From: Deltaproteobacteria bacterium | Lineage (GTDB): Bacteria; Desulfobacterota; Desulfobaccia; Desulfobaccales; 0-14-0-80-60-11 | Reading direction: 5' to 3' | Assembly (NCBI GenBank): GCA_030018495.1 | Contig: JASEFS010000010.1 | Coordinates: forward strand, 1-64,000 | Length of the DNA: 64,000 bases | Program-made: the position numbers and the translations under genes | Notes under the pieces: model-generated | What the model was told of the DNA's origin: nothing | The model's input: the letters and a program-made list of their open reading frames with translations, nothing else | Databases searched by the model: none | In this document: positions 26,193-35,323 of the stretch, piece by piece | Layout: each line of letters opens with the position of its first letter | Numbering within the stretch: position 1 is the stretch's first letter

Positions 26193-27113
26193 ATGAGTCG
26201 CCCCAAGGTGGCGGTCCTGGTGGGGCCCACCGCGGCGGGCAAAACTGCCGTGGCCGTCGGCCTTGCCTTGAACCTGGGAGCCGAAATCGTCAATGCCGAC
26301 TCCCTTCAGGTCTACCGGGAACTGGACATCGGCACCGCCAAACCCACCCTTGAAGAGCGGGCCCTGGTCCGCCATCACCTGGTGGACATCGTCAACCCCG
26401 ACGAACCTTACGATGCCGCCCGTTACAGCCGGGACGCCCGCCGGGCGGTGGCCGACCTGGTCGGGCGGGGCGTTCCTCCTCTGGTGGCGGGCGGCACGGG
26501 CCTTTACATCAAGGCGCTTCTCCATGGCCTTTTTTCTGAGGGGGACGTATCCCCGGACACTCGGGCGCGGCTGCGGCAGGAGCTGTCCACCGAGGGGTTG
26601 GCCGGCCTGTACGAACGGCTGGGCCGGGTGGACCCGGAGACCGCCCGGCGTCTGCCGCCGGGAGACACCTACCGCATTTTGCGGGCCCTGGAAGTCGCGG
26701 CATCAGCCGGCCGGCCGATGTCCGCGCTCCTTAAGGAACACCGCTTCCGGGACAGTCCCTACTCAGTCTTGAAAATCGGCCTGAACCTGCCCCGACAGGA
26801 GCTTTACGCCCGCATCGAGCGGCGGGTTGACGAGATGCTGGCCGCGGGGTGGCTCGCCGAAGTGGAGCAACTCCTCAGGCGCTACGGCGCCCACATCAAG
26901 CCCCTAAAATCCTTGGGCTACCGGCATTTGATCGCTTATCTACAGGGCGACATGGGCTGGGATAAGGCCTTGGCGCAGATCAAGCAGGACACCCGCCGCT
27001 ACGCCAAACGGCAGCTTACCTGGTTTAGGGGCGACCCCGAGGTGAGTTGGTTTCACCCGGAGCAGAGCCGGGAGATGCTCGCCCTGCTTGAGGATTTTTT
27101 CGGCAGGCGCTAA
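26193..27113 (+). CDS. miaA: tRNA dimethylallyltransferase
   Basis: A 306-residue enzyme adding a dimethylallyl group to A37 of tRNAs reading UNN codons. Motifs: P-loop GPTAAGKTAVAVGLA, NADSLQVYRELDIGTAKP, HHLVDIVNPDEPYDAARY, GGTGLYIKALL and the C-terminal KQDTRRYAKRQLTWFRGD. ATG 26193 directly follows the mutL stop; mutL-miaA adjacency is conserved in many bacteria. Confidence 0.96.
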   Translation: MSRPKVAVLVGPTAAGKTAVAVGLALNLGAEIVNADSLQVYRELDIGTAKPTLEERALVRHHLVDIVNPDEPYDAARYSRDARRAVADLVGRGVPPLVAGGTGLYIKALLHGLFSEGDVSPDTRARLRQELSTEGLAGLYERLGRVDPETARRLPPGDTYRILRALEVAASAGRPMSALLKEHRFRDSPYSVLKIGLNLPRQELYARIERRVDEMLAAGWLAEVEQLLRRYGAHIKPLKSLGYRHLIAYLQGDMGWDKALAQIKQDTRRYAKRQLTWFRGDPEVSWFHPEQSREMLALLEDFFGRR

Positions 27114-27237
27114 ACCGCGAGCTTCAGAAAGCAGCCGCGAATCCGCCTCAAAGCTTTTGGTATTCCACCCGATTTCTGATAAATTAAAATTTTATTTTCT
27201 AATTGTTGCCTTGACAACGCGCTAACATCAACCGAAA

Positions 27238-27265
27238 CCAAAAACCAAAAACCAAAAACCAAAAA
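27238..27265. repeat. Tandem repeat, four exact CCAAAAA units
   Basis: Four perfect copies of CCAAAAA precede pgsA by 8 bp, preceded by a related degenerate stretch (ACCGAAA). No SD remains between the array and the ATG. Confidence 0.9.
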
Positions 27266-27273
27266 CGCCTTAA

Positions 27274-27837
27274 ATGAACGTCTCATCCAGAAACAGCCTC
27301 ACTCTTCCCAATATCATCACCATCATCCGCATTCTGCTCACGCCGCTCTTCATCATCCTTTTGATTCAGGGGCGCTACGGCCAGGCTCTGCTGGTATTTC
27401 TGCTGGCCGGCTTGTCGGACCTGGTCGACGGCCTCATCGCCCGCACCTGGCAGCAGAAAACCCCCTTGGGGACCTTTCTCGACCCGCTGGCGGACAAGCT
27501 CCTTTTGTCCTCCAGCTTTGTGGCTTTAAGCGTCTTCCGGCTGATGCCCGCCTGGCTGACGGTGGTGGTGATCAGCCGGGATATGACGCTGGTATTGGGG
27601 ATCATTCTCCTCAAGCTGACGGACATGCCGGTAATCATCAAACCTTCCAGAGCAGGCAAATGGACCGCGGCCTTGCAGGTGATGACGGTATTGCTGGTGC
27701 TGGTTGGGACGTTGTGGCCCCTCAACGCCAATTTCCTGACCGCCTGGTTCTGGCTGGTCGGCGGGGTGACCGCCTTGTCTGGCATCCAGTATGTTTATCG
27801 GGAACTGAAACGGGTGGGGCGCACCCCGGCGGATTAG
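27274..27837 (+). CDS. pgsA: CDP-diacylglycerol-glycerol-3-phosphate 3-phosphatidyltransferase
   Basis: A 187-residue integral membrane CDP-alcohol phosphotransferase committing CDP-DAG to phosphatidylglycerol. The family motif D-x2-D-G-x2-A-R-x(n)-G-x3-D-x3-D is read in SDLVDGLIARTWQ and TPLGTFLDPLADKLL (about residues 48-77). Around six hydrophobic segments. The N-terminus (LPNIITIIRILLTPLFI) is typical of PgsA. ATG 27274. Confidence 0.9.
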   Translation: MNVSSRNSLTLPNIITIIRILLTPLFIILLIQGRYGQALLVFLLAGLSDLVDGLIARTWQQKTPLGTFLDPLADKLLLSSSFVALSVFRLMPAWLTVVVISRDMTLVLGIILLKLTDMPVIIKPSRAGKWTAALQVMTVLLVLVGTLWPLNANFLTAWFWLVGGVTALSGIQYVYRELKRVGRTPAD

Positions 27838-27848
27838 AAGGTGAAAGC

Positions 27849-28400
27849 ATGGCCGAGCTGATTGATCTGGAAAAATTTCGCCGCAAGCTCATGGCCGACA
27901 AGGGGTTTCACACTTGGCTGACCCGCTTCCAGGAGCAGTTCGGGCCGGACACCCGCCTGAAAGATCTGACCGACGCAACGCTTCTTTACCTGGCCACTCC
28001 CGGCGACGAGCACCTCTATGTTTTTTTTGATTTGATCATGGGGGCCGGCGGTCTGGGGGGCTCAGCCCGGTTTCGCCTGGATGATATCGCCCCCCCCACC
28101 AAACTAAAAATAATGGACACCGCGTTCGCCCTGATGGACCGGGTGCGCTTCGAAGTTATGCGGCGCCTGGGCTGGGTGATAAACGCGCCGGACGAGGACA
28201 CCCCGCTCATCGCGCTGGTCAAGAAGGCCTGGTCCCAGGAGGAGAATTTTGCCGCGGCGGTGCCGGATCTGGATCCCGGCCGGCCGGAGTATGCCGCCTA
28301 TGAAAAACTCCCTCCCATAGACCGGCGGGTCTTCGTCCGCCGGCTTATCCCCCAGGCGGTGACGGAATTCCGGGCTCTGGTTGAAGGAGCCAGAACCTGA
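27849..28400 (+). CDS. Hypothetical protein (183 aa)
   Basis: ATG 27849 has GAAGGTG upstream, 11 nt after pgsA, so it is probably co-transcribed. The soluble, mixed alpha/beta product (MAELIDLEKFRRKLMADKG start; FFDLIMGAGGLGGSARF centrally; YAAYEKLPPIDRRVFVRRL near the end) has no signal peptide or transmembrane segment. I do not recognise the family. Confidence 0.75.
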   Translation: MAELIDLEKFRRKLMADKGFHTWLTRFQEQFGPDTRLKDLTDATLLYLATPGDEHLYVFFDLIMGAGGLGGSARFRLDDIAPPTKLKIMDTAFALMDRVRFEVMRRLGWVINAPDEDTPLIALVKKAWSQEENFAAAVPDLDPGRPEYAAYEKLPPIDRRVFVRRLIPQAVTEFRALVEGART

Positions 28401-28567
28401 TGGTCAATTTCTTGAGGCAGATTCTGGCCCTTATTAGGCAGGCTCAGGCAGTTGGAAGGGATGCGCCGGGACACGGGGGCCATTATTTTCTTGCATCAGG
28501 ATTTCACTTTGTCGAAAATCAGTCTTTATATAATGCTGACCGGATGAACTTTGACTGTGGCAGGTGA
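28400..28567 (+). CDS. Possible small ORF (55 aa) overlapping previous stop
   Basis: ATG 28400 overlaps the upstream TGA (TGATG), a typical coupling arrangement. The 55 codons start VNFLRQILALIRQAQAVGR; the remainder is His/Gly-rich and ends DCGR. No independent SD, no known family. The rest of the spacer to 28650 shows no gene. Confidence 0.25.
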   Translation: MVNFLRQILALIRQAQAVGRDAPGHGGHYFLASGFHFVENQSLYNADRMNFDCGR

Positions 28568-28650
28568 ATTTCTTTTAATCTTGAAATGCTCGGCCCGATT
28601 ACCCCAAAAATCCCAAGCTAAGCGGATATAAAAACTTTAAGGATAATTGA

Positions 28651-29022
28651 GTGAATTATCTAGTTCTTATTTTGATTCTCTTTGACGTCCTCCTCAATGT
28701 AGCGGGGCAACTCTCGCTGAAATTCGGCATGTCGAAGATCGGCAATTTTGCCCTTTCCGCCGGCAATATTCTGCCGGTCTTTCTCAAGGCCGCGTTCAAC
28801 CCCTTTGTGATCCTGGGCCTTTTCTGCTACGGCATGGGCTTTTTGGTCTGGCTCATCGTGCTGGCCAAAGCCGAAGTGAGCTACGCCTATCCCATGATTT
28901 CCCTGGGCTATGTGCTCACGGCCTTTCTGGCCTGGCACTTATTTGGAGAAAACGTCACTCCCATCCGCCTGGCCGGCATTTTCGTCACCTGCCTCGGCGT
29001 CTTTATCATCGCCCGAAGCTGA
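28651..29022 (+). CDS. Small EamA/SMR-like membrane transporter (4 TM)
   Basis: 123 residues and four predicted transmembrane helices. DVLLNVAGQLSLKFGMSKIG in helix 1 and YAYPMISLGYVLTAFLAW in helix 3, followed by GENVTPIRLAGIFVTCLGVFI, resemble the half-size EamA/SMR-type carriers such as ArnE/ArnF-like flippase subunits. The start is GTG 28651 after AAGGATAATTGA. It stands alone between unrelated genes, so the substrate (possibly an undecaprenyl-linked sugar) is unknown. Confidence 0.7.
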   Translation: MNYLVLILILFDVLLNVAGQLSLKFGMSKIGNFALSAGNILPVFLKAAFNPFVILGLFCYGMGFLVWLIVLAKAEVSYAYPMISLGYVLTAFLAWHLFGENVTPIRLAGIFVTCLGVFIIARS

Positions 29023-29026
29023 TGAG

Positions 29027-29098
29027 CAGTAGTCAGTAGTCAGTAGTCAGTGGCCAGTAATCACTCACTGGTAACTGGTTAACTGATCACTGGTCACC
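29027..29098. repeat. 7-bp period repeat (CAGTAGT then ACTGGTA-type)
   Basis: Units CAGTAGT x3, CAGTGGC and CAGTAAT are followed by degenerate ACTGGTA/ACTGATC/ACTGGTC units. It separates convergent genes and overlaps the stop of the amidohydrolase gene at 29094. Confidence 0.85.
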
Positions 29099-30422
29099 GC
29101 TCTTTCACCCGCCGGGCCAGTTCCCGGGCCTTGGCCAGGGTTTCCTCCAAATCGAAGGCCAGAAGCTTCCTGTCCTGAACCAGAAGCCGCCCGTGCACCA
29201 GCACGGTTTGCACGTCCCCGCCGCCGACCGCGTAGACCAGATGCGAGTAGGGGTCGTACATGGGGGTCAGATGCGGCTGATTCAGGTCGATAATCACCAA
29301 ATCCGCTTTCAATCCCGGCGCCAGACTGCCCACCTCCTGCTCCAGACCCAGGACGGCCGCGCCCCGTCGGGTGGCCAGAGCCAGTGCCTGGGCGGCCGGC
29401 AGCGCGGTGGGGTCAAGATGGTGCACTTTCTGGAGCTTGGCCGCGGTGTCCATCTCCTGAAACATGTCCAGATTGTTGTTGGAGGCGCAGCCGTCGGTGC
29501 CCAGTCCCACGGGCACGCCGCGGGCCAAAAGTTCCGTCACCGGCGCGATGCCGGAGGCCAGCTTCATGTTGGATTCCGGGCAGTGAACCACTTTGGCCCC
29601 GGAATCGGCCAAAAGCGCCATGTCCTCTTCGGTGAGCACCACCGCGTGGTCGGCCACCAGATGCCGGGTAAGGAGCCCCTGGTTATAAAGATGCTTCACC
29701 GGCGTGGCGCCGTAGGACGTCCGGCAGTAGGCCACTTCTTTCGCGGTTTCAGAAAGATGCATGATCAGCGGCACCCTGAGCTTGGCCGCCAATTCGCCGC
29801 TTTGCTGCAAGAGGTCGGGCGAACAGGTGTAAACCGCGTGAGGCTGAACCGCCACCCGGACCCGGGGGTGGCCCTGGTAAGTGCGCACCAGTTCCTCGCT
29901 GAAGCGCAGTCCCTCAGCCGGAGGGCCGTAGTTGGGCGAGGGAAAATCATACAGGACTTCGCCGACAACCGCCCTGATGCCGGTTTCGGCCGCGGCCCGG
30001 GCCACGGCGTCGGCGAACAGGTACATATCGCAGAAAGTGGTGGTGCCGGAGAGCAGCATCTCGGCTATGGCAAGTTTAGTCCCCCAATACACGAAGTCCC
30101 GGTTCAGATGACGCTCTGCGGGAAAGATGTGGGAATTGAGCCAGTCCTCCAAAGGCAGGTCGTCGGCCAAACCCCGGAACAGGGCCATGGCCGCGTGGGT
30201 GTGGGCGTTGATCAGACCGGGGAGAATGAGTCCGTCCGGGTAGCTGAGCACTTGGTCGCTGCGATGGCTGCGGCTGATGTCGGCAAGAGGGCCGACCGCG
30301 GCGATTTCTTCCCCCCGTATCGCCACCGCCCCGGGAGAGAAGACCTCCCGGTCATCATTCAGAGTGACCACCCAGCCCGCGGTGATTATTCGGGAAACGG
30401 ACTCCTGCTCAGGTTCAGGCAT
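29094..30422 (-). CDS. mtaD: Amidohydrolase: MTA/SAH or 5'-deoxyadenosine deaminase
   Basis: A 442-residue metal-dependent amidohydrolase of the MtaD/DadD/TrzA group, deaminating 5'-methylthioadenosine, S-adenosylhomocysteine or 5'-deoxyadenosine. Metal ligands: GLINAHTHAAM (HxH), HAVYTCSPDL, MHLSETAKEV and GLGTDGCASNNNLDMF. Start ATG at 30422 lies 6 nt after GAGGAG. Radical-SAM-rich anaerobes such as this nitrogen fixer (NifB) need to salvage 5'-deoxyadenosine, which fits, but the exact substrate is not resolved by sequence. Confidence 0.87.
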   Translation of the reverse strand: MPEPEQESVSRIITAGWVVTLNDDREVFSPGAVAIRGEEIAAVGPLADISRSHRSDQVLSYPDGLILPGLINAHTHAAMALFRGLADDLPLEDWLNSHIFPAERHLNRDFVYWGTKLAIAEMLLSGTTTFCDMYLFADAVARAAAETGIRAVVGEVLYDFPSPNYGPPAEGLRFSEELVRTYQGHPRVRVAVQPHAVYTCSPDLLQQSGELAAKLRVPLIMHLSETAKEVAYCRTSYGATPVKHLYNQGLLTRHLVADHAVVLTEEDMALLADSGAKVVHCPESNMKLASGIAPVTELLARGVPVGLGTDGCASNNNLDMFQEMDTAAKLQKVHHLDPTALPAAQALALATRRGAAVLGLEQEVGSLAPGLKADLVIIDLNQPHLTPMYDPYSHLVYAVGGGDVQTVLVHGRLLVQDRKLLAFDLEETLAKARELARRVKER

Positions 30423-30457
30423 GCCATACTCCTCATCGTACCAACCAGGGGCACGTT

Positions 30458-31414
30458 TTATTTCAGCTCCCCTGCTGCACTGATCAGACCTTTGAGCATT
30501 TCCTTGAGACGCGGGGAAGCGCCTTGAGGGACCCTGAGGCGGTAGGTTCCCGGCGGCAGGCTCCTTGCCTTTATCCAGGGGTTGAGCTCTTTGATGGTCT
30601 TATAGTAAGTGCCGCAGGCAGCCGCCACATCCCGGACAGCCACTTCTTTAACCGCCACCAACTCCACCACCTCATACTCAAGCGGCTGATAATGCTCCTG
30701 GTCGGGCAGTTCGTAGCCGTAAACGGCAGGGTTTTCCAGGATGACTTTGGCGGCCAGAATGCGGTGAATATAGCGTTCCGTCTCTTCCGGCAAATCCAGG
30801 TGGTAGAAGTCGTTCACCCCCTGGGCCTCGATCTCCTTGCGCAGCCGACCCTCGCCGCAGTTATAGGCCGCCAGCGCCAACGGCCAGCTGTTGAATTGCC
30901 GGTATAAGGTTTGGAGATACCTGAGGGCCGCTTCGGTGGCCGTGGCCAGGTCCAGGCGCTCGTCGATGCTTTCCGTGGTTTTAAGCTCAAAGCGCTGAGC
31001 AGTGGGCTCCATGAACTGCCACGGCCCCAAGGCCCCGGCCGAAGAGCGGGCATAAGGGCGCAGGTCGCTTTCCACCAGGACCACGTATTTCAAATCCAGG
31101 GGCAGCCGCTTTTCCCGGAGGCGCTGGACAATATCCGGAAAAAAACGGTGGGCCCGCTTCACCCAGAGCGTGGTCTGAGCCCTGCTCCACACGATCACGG
31201 TGAATTCCCGGTCCAGGGCTTCTTTGACCGAGGGTTCGTGAAGCGGCACCGGCTCCCCGCACAGCGTTATGTTCTCCGGAAATTGGAAATAAGGCAAGCG
31301 CACTTCCGGCAAAGGCGGCGGGGTTGCGGCGGGGCGCCCAGGGGGTGGTTGGGCCAGCGGGCCACCGGGCACAAAGGCCAAGCCGAGCACCAAAAATATG
31401 AACAACAGAATCAT
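30458..31414 (-). CDS. MltD-like lytic transglycosylase with LysM
   Basis: A 318-residue exported murein hydrolase. N-terminal signal sequence (MILLFIFLVLGLAFVPGGPLA). The SLT domain (about 95-240) has the catalytic Glu in LVESDLRP, then SAGALGPWQFM and LALAAYNCGEGRLRKEI. The C-terminus has a LysM-like segment (VAVRDVAAACGTYYKTIKELNP). ATG 31414 is preferred to an upstream TTG at 31441 because it begins the signal peptide. It cleaves peptidoglycan with 1,6-anhydromuramyl formation. Confidence 0.87.
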   Translation of the reverse strand: MILLFIFLVLGLAFVPGGPLAQPPPGRPAATPPPLPEVRLPYFQFPENITLCGEPVPLHEPSVKEALDREFTVIVWSRAQTTLWVKRAHRFFPDIVQRLREKRLPLDLKYVVLVESDLRPYARSSAGALGPWQFMEPTAQRFELKTTESIDERLDLATATEAALRYLQTLYRQFNSWPLALAAYNCGEGRLRKEIEAQGVNDFYHLDLPEETERYIHRILAAKVILENPAVYGYELPDQEHYQPLEYEVVELVAVKEVAVRDVAAACGTYYKTIKELNPWIKARSLPPGTYRLRVPQGASPRLKEMLKGLISAAGELK

Positions 31415-31441
31415 GCGAATAACCCCACTTCTTTGAAGCAA

Positions 31442-31932
31442 AAAATTGCTATCATTTACCGCGGCCTGACCCGTCTGTCAACTGCACCACGCAAAGCTTA
31501 AGATGCGAGGCTTGGCTGTCGGTCAAAATGATGGAAAGCACGGCCCGCAAGTTGATTCTGTCGAATTAATGCTTTATATTGCAAGAAATTGTTTATAAAG
31601 AGGAGATTTCAGGTGCGCTCCACCGCGTTCATGGCTCGCAGGAAATCCTGAAGCCCGGGTGTCAAGAGGGCCTTGGCAAGGCTCTCCCCCCGAAGCCGGC
31701 GGCTGAGGCAGGGGCGGCTCACCTGGGATCAAAAGAAAGCGGGCTAAACTTCCCTCCTGCCCTTCCCGGATAGCCCCCCCCTTTAGAGGCCTTAACCAGT
31801 GATTTCGGGCCGTTCACCCTGGCGGCGTGGTTTTGACGGTTCCGGTTGAGTTTTGTAAGCCTGGGCCGTTTCCCCGCGGCGCTCCATTGACGGAAGCTTC
31901 TATAAACAAAAAATCCAAAGGAGAGAAATCAG
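31442..31932. other. Intergenic region with no supported gene
   Basis: About 490 bp. Short frames exist (for example 31579-31773) but lack an SD and gene-like composition. No tRNA, selC or 4.5S RNA signature could be read. It holds a GAGGAGA at about 31600 not followed by a sensible ORF, and the promoter/leader of yedF probably lies in its right part. Confidence 0.5.
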
Positions 31933-32535
31933 ATGGCTGAGAAGTACCTTGACTGCCGGGGTCTGGCCTGTCCCAACCCGGTGCTGAAAACCAAGGAACT
32001 GATTGATCAAGGCGACGTGGCGAAGCTCACGGTCCTGGTGGACAACCCCGCGGCCAAGGAAAATGTGGGCCGCTTTCTCAATCGCGCCGGGTTTGAGGTT
32101 CAGGTGGCCGAGGAGGCGGGGGGCTTTGCCGTCACCGGCCGGCGCGGCGTTATTCTGTCGGGCGCCGAAAAAGCGGAGACGCGGGAGCAGGCCGCCCAAA
32201 AAATTCTGGTCCTCATCGGCACCGACCGTGTAGGCACGGGGGACGACGTTTTGGGGCGCAGGCTCATGGCCAGTTTTGTTTCGACCCTCAAGGAGATGGG
32301 CCGGGAACTGTGGTGCGTGGTGCTTCTAAACGCCGGGGTGAAGCTCGCCGCGGCCGGTTCCGAAATTTTGGGCGGGCTGAAAGAACTGGAAAAGGAAGGG
32401 GTCATGATCTTAGTATGCGGCACCTGCCTCAATCATTTCCAGCTTTTGGAGCAAAAGCAGGTGGGCGAAACCACCAATATGCTGGACATCGTCACCCACA
32501 TGCAACTGGCCGACAAGGTCATCTCTCTGACCTGA
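31933..32535 (+). CDS. yedF: YedF: TusA-DsrE fusion, sulfurtransferase-like selenium metabolism protein
   Basis: 200 residues. The N-terminal TusA-like domain has the redox/sulfur-carrying Cys in LDCRGLACPNPV; the C-terminal DsrE-like domain has ILVCGTCLNHF. This fusion is annotated as a selenium-metabolism-linked protein in Sec-utilising anaerobes. That agrees with the selenocysteine-containing MvhD at 42618-43070. ATG 31933 with AAAGGAGAG upstream. Confidence 0.88.
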   Translation: MAEKYLDCRGLACPNPVLKTKELIDQGDVAKLTVLVDNPAAKENVGRFLNRAGFEVQVAEEAGGFAVTGRRGVILSGAEKAETREQAAQKILVLIGTDRVGTGDDVLGRRLMASFVSTLKEMGRELWCVVLLNAGVKLAAAGSEILGGLKELEKEGVMILVCGTCLNHFQLLEQKQVGETTNMLDIVTHMQLADKVISLT

Positions 32536-32553
32536 GAGCGGCAGTTTAGGAGA

Positions 32554-32778
32554 ATGTTGAAACCCGTCCCGCTCATTGAACCAGGTATGACTTTGCTGGA
32601 GATCGTATCTCAACACCGCGGCACCGAAGATGTCTTCCGGGGCTACGATAAGCAGGCGGGAGTGTGTCTTCTCTGCGAGGCCTTGTTTGACACCCTGGAA
32701 GAAGCTGCGGCCAAATACCGCCTGGATCTGAAAAAATTGCTGGCGGACCTGGAGACCGCCGCCGCGGTTCGGTCCTGA
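32554..32778 (+). CDS. DUF1858-like small protein with CxxC
   Basis: 74 residues, 18 bp after yedF with AGGAGA close to ATG 32554. The pattern MTLLEIVSQHRGTEDVFRGYD, a CLLCEALFDTLEEAA segment with a CxxC pair and a final LDLKKLLADLE helix follows the DUF1858 fold (four-helix, metal- or sulfur-associated) found in anaerobes next to hybrid-cluster and sulfur-relay proteins. Function unknown; the pairing with yedF suggests a sulfur or selenium role. Confidence 0.65.
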   Translation: MLKPVPLIEPGMTLLEIVSQHRGTEDVFRGYDKQAGVCLLCEALFDTLEEAAAKYRLDLKKLLADLETAAAVRS

Positions 32779-32854
32779 CGGTCACATTTAGCTTTGCCGC
32801 TACCGGCAAATGGTGCACCGGAGAACTCCGGCCGCCCAAAACTCCTAAATGGTC

Positions 32855-32876
32855 GGTGGTACAGGCGTCCCGCCTG
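32855..32876. repeat. Dispersed element copy (GGTGGTACAGGC...GCCTG)
   Basis: GGTGGTACAGGCGTCCCGCCTG is nearly identical to 17025-17046. The remainder of the 215-bp spacer (32779-32993) shows no ORF; AAAGGA before 32994 serves the next gene. Confidence 0.7.
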
Positions 32877-32993
32877 CCAAGGCCCAATTTATCCCTTGAA
32901 GGAGAAAAATTCAGGATATATCCTGGACATGAAGAGTTTTCAGAAAATAACTCCCTCCTTATCTAAAATTTTATACTTCAAAGGACCTTAACG

Positions 32994-33782
32994 ATGTCCT
33001 ACAACTTTCTTGTTTTTGAGGTCAAGGATGGGGTTGGGTTGATTCGTCTCAACCGCCCCGATGAAGGCAACGCCGTCACCTTGGAAATGGCCGGCGAGAT
33101 GCTGGAGGTGGCCCTGCGCTGCGATGAAGACCCTGAAATCCGCGCGGTGGTGCTGACCGGCAGCGGCAAGATGTTTTGCGTCGGCGGGGACCTGAAGGCC
33201 TTTGCCGCCCAAGGGGAAAGGCTCCCCGCTTATCTTAAGAAAGTCACCCAGGTCTTTCACGCAGTGATATCCCGGTTCAACTGGATGGACGCACCGGTGA
33301 TTGGAGCCATTAACGGCACGGCCGCGGGGGGAGGCTTCAGCCTGGCGCTGACCACTGATATCGCCATTGCGGCGGAGTCAGCAAAATTCACCATGGCCTA
33401 TACCAAAATCGGCCTGACCCCGGATGGAGGCGCAAGCTACTTTTTGGCGCGCCTGGTGGGGTTGCGCCGCGCTAAAGAGATGGCGCTATTAAACCCGGTT
33501 TTGTCGGCCAGACAAGCCCTGGAGTGGGGACTCGTAAATCAAGTGGTGCCCGATGACCAGGTCCTGCCGGCCGCGCTCGCTCTGGCGTCTCAGTTGGCCC
33601 AAGGACCGACTTTGGCTCTGGGTGAAGCCAAGCGCCTGATCCTTGCCGGCGTGAGTGAGAGCCTTGAATCCCAGATGGAGAAAGAATCACGCGCCATTGC
33701 GGAAATGGCAGGCAAAGCGGATGGTCAGGAAGGGGTGGCTGCCTTCCTGGACAAGCGAACCCCCAGATTCATTGGGCAGTGA
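32994..33782 (+). CDS. Enoyl-CoA hydratase/isomerase family protein
   Basis: A 262-residue crotonase-fold protein. The oxyanion-hole segments are FCVGGDLKAFAAQG (about 61-74) and NGTAAGGGFSLALTTDIAIAAE (about 103-124), with KIGLTPDGGASYFLARLVG after it. In place of the dual Glu of classical hydratases only Asp/Gly-type residues are evident at the second site (TPDGG), so isomerase or other crotonase activity is equally possible. ATG 32994 follows AAAGGA. Confidence 0.87.
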   Translation: MSYNFLVFEVKDGVGLIRLNRPDEGNAVTLEMAGEMLEVALRCDEDPEIRAVVLTGSGKMFCVGGDLKAFAAQGERLPAYLKKVTQVFHAVISRFNWMDAPVIGAINGTAAGGGFSLALTTDIAIAAESAKFTMAYTKIGLTPDGGASYFLARLVGLRRAKEMALLNPVLSARQALEWGLVNQVVPDDQVLPAALALASQLAQGPTLALGEAKRLILAGVSESLESQMEKESRAIAEMAGKADGQEGVAAFLDKRTPRFIGQ

Positions 33783-33946
33783 ATGTCCGCTTATAGCCAG
33801 GTGTGAAGCTAGGGCGCAAATGACCCGCCAAGCCGTTAAAACAGCCTTGACTCGGGGGGTGTGGCCGCAGAGGTGATAACCCAGGTTTGGGGGCATGCAG
33901 GCCTTGCCTTGGATAAAACCGAATAACAAAAACAGAAAACAGCTTT

Positions 33947-35323
33947 TTACGATTTCCAGTCTACCCGCAGGCTGTATTTCTCAATCTTGTGCGCCAGGGT
34001 CTTGCGGTTGATGCCCAGGATTCTGGCGGCGTCCTGGCGCTTGCCTTTGGTGCGGCGCAGGATGAACTGGATGTAGCGCTTTTCCACTTCCTCCAGGCTG
34101 GCCTCGCCGTCGGAGAAAACCTGAAACTCCGCCTGCCGCTGGGAAATGAAGCTGGGCAGGTGCTCCGGCTGGATGATCTCGCCGTCTTCCAAGATGAGAA
34201 TGCGCTCGATGGTGTGCTCCAGCTCCCGGACGTTGCCGGGCCAGGAGTAATCGGAGAGCATCTTCATGGCCCGGGGGGAGATTCCCTTGACCTCCCGGTG
34301 GCTTTTTTGGGCGTGCTTGCGCAGGAAATGCTCGGCCAGAAGCGGAATGTCGCCTTGGCGTTCCCGGAGCGGCGGCAGGTGGATGGGCACCACGCTGAGG
34401 CGGTAATACAGATCTTCCCTAAAAGTTCCGGCTTTGATGGCTTCTTTTAGATCCTGGTTGCAGGAGGCGATAATGCGGATATCCAGTTTGATGCGCCGCT
34501 GACTGCCCACCTGCATGAATTCCCTTTCCTGGATTACCCTTAGAAGCTTGGCCTGGATGTTGGGGCTCAAGTTGGCGATTTCGTCGAAGAAAAAGGTGCC
34601 GTGGTTGGCCAGTTCAAACAGGCCGTGTTTGGTCTGGTGGGCCCCGGTGAAGGAGCCCTTGACGTGTCCGAAGAGCTCGCTTTCCAGGAGGCTCTCCACC
34701 AAGGCGGAGCAATCCACCGCCACGAATTCCCTCTCGGCCCGGTCGCTCAACTTGTGGATGGCCCGGGCCACCAGTTCCTTGCCGGTGCCGGATTCGCCGG
34801 TGATGAGCACGGTGCTGTCGCTGGGCGCAGCCCGCCTGATCTTGGCGAATACCTGCTGCATGGCGGGGCTGGCCCCGATGATGCTGTCTATCCCCGGTTC
34901 CAGGAGTTTTTCCGGCCTGAGGGGTTTCACCTCCTGCCTTTCCGCCAGCGCGTCCAGGGCCTTTTCCACCGCGGCTTCCAGATCATCGATGCGGAAAGGC
35001 TTGACCACATAATCCAGGGCCCCCAGTTTCATGCATTCCACCGCGCCCTCGATATTAGGGTAAGCGGTGATCATGATCACCCCGGTGTCGGGGTGCTCCC
35101 GGCGGATGAACTTGAGCAGTTCAATGCCGTCCACTCCCGGCAGACGGACGTCCAGCAAAACAAGCTGAGGCGCAACCTCGGCGATAAGGCTCAGGGCTTC
35201 CCGGCCGTCAGCCGCGGTGCGCACCGCATGTCCCTGATCGCTCAGGACCCGGGCGATGCCTTTGCGCACCCCGGGTTCGTCGTCCACTACCAGGACAGTC
35301 TGAGGGACCTCAGACTCGGGCAT
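33947..35323 (-). CDS. NtrC-family sigma-54 response regulator
   Basis: 458 residues: receiver (about 8-120, phospho-Asp in LLDVRLPG), AAA+ sigma-54 activation domain (about 145-375: [23 protein letters not shown]-finger region), and a Fis-type HTH ([30 protein letters not shown]). The RpoN-contacting GAFTGA loop reads GSFTGA. Its start overlaps the downstream-coded kinase gene by 14 nt, so the two form a cognate pair. Targets unknown; a sigma-54 promoter in this window precedes nifH, but no link is shown. Confidence 0.93.
   Translation of the reverse strand: MPESEVPQTVLVVDDEPGVRKGIARVLSDQGHAVRTAADGREALSLIAEVAPQLVLLDVRLPGVDGIELLKFIRREHPDTGVIMITAYPNIEGAVECMKLGALDYVVKPFRIDDLEAAVEKALDALAERQEVKPLRPEKLLEPGIDSIIGASPAMQQVFAKIRRAAPSDSTVLITGESGTGKELVARAIHKLSDRAEREFVAVDCSALVESLLESELFGHVKGSFTGAHQTKHGLFELANHGTFFFDEIANLSPNIQAKLLRVIQEREFMQVGSQRRIKLDIRIIASCNQDLKEAIKAGTFREDLYYRLSVVPIHLPPLRERQGDIPLLAEHFLRKHAQKSHREVKGISPRAMKMLSDYSWPGNVRELEHTIERILILEDGEIIQPEHLPSFISQRQAEFQVFSDGEASLEEVEKRYIQFILRRTKGKRQDAARILGINRKTLAHKIEKYSLRVDWKS

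Noticed and set aside
31442-31932. selC, 4.5S or other structured RNA in the gap before yedF
   Set aside because: No T-loop GTTCGANTC, no long acceptor/variable arms and no SRP tetraloop motif could be read.
32994-33782. Specific benzoyl-CoA or crotonyl-CoA pathway assignment for the enoyl-CoA hydratase homolog
   Set aside because: Only family-level crotonase motifs are visible and no pathway neighbours are present.
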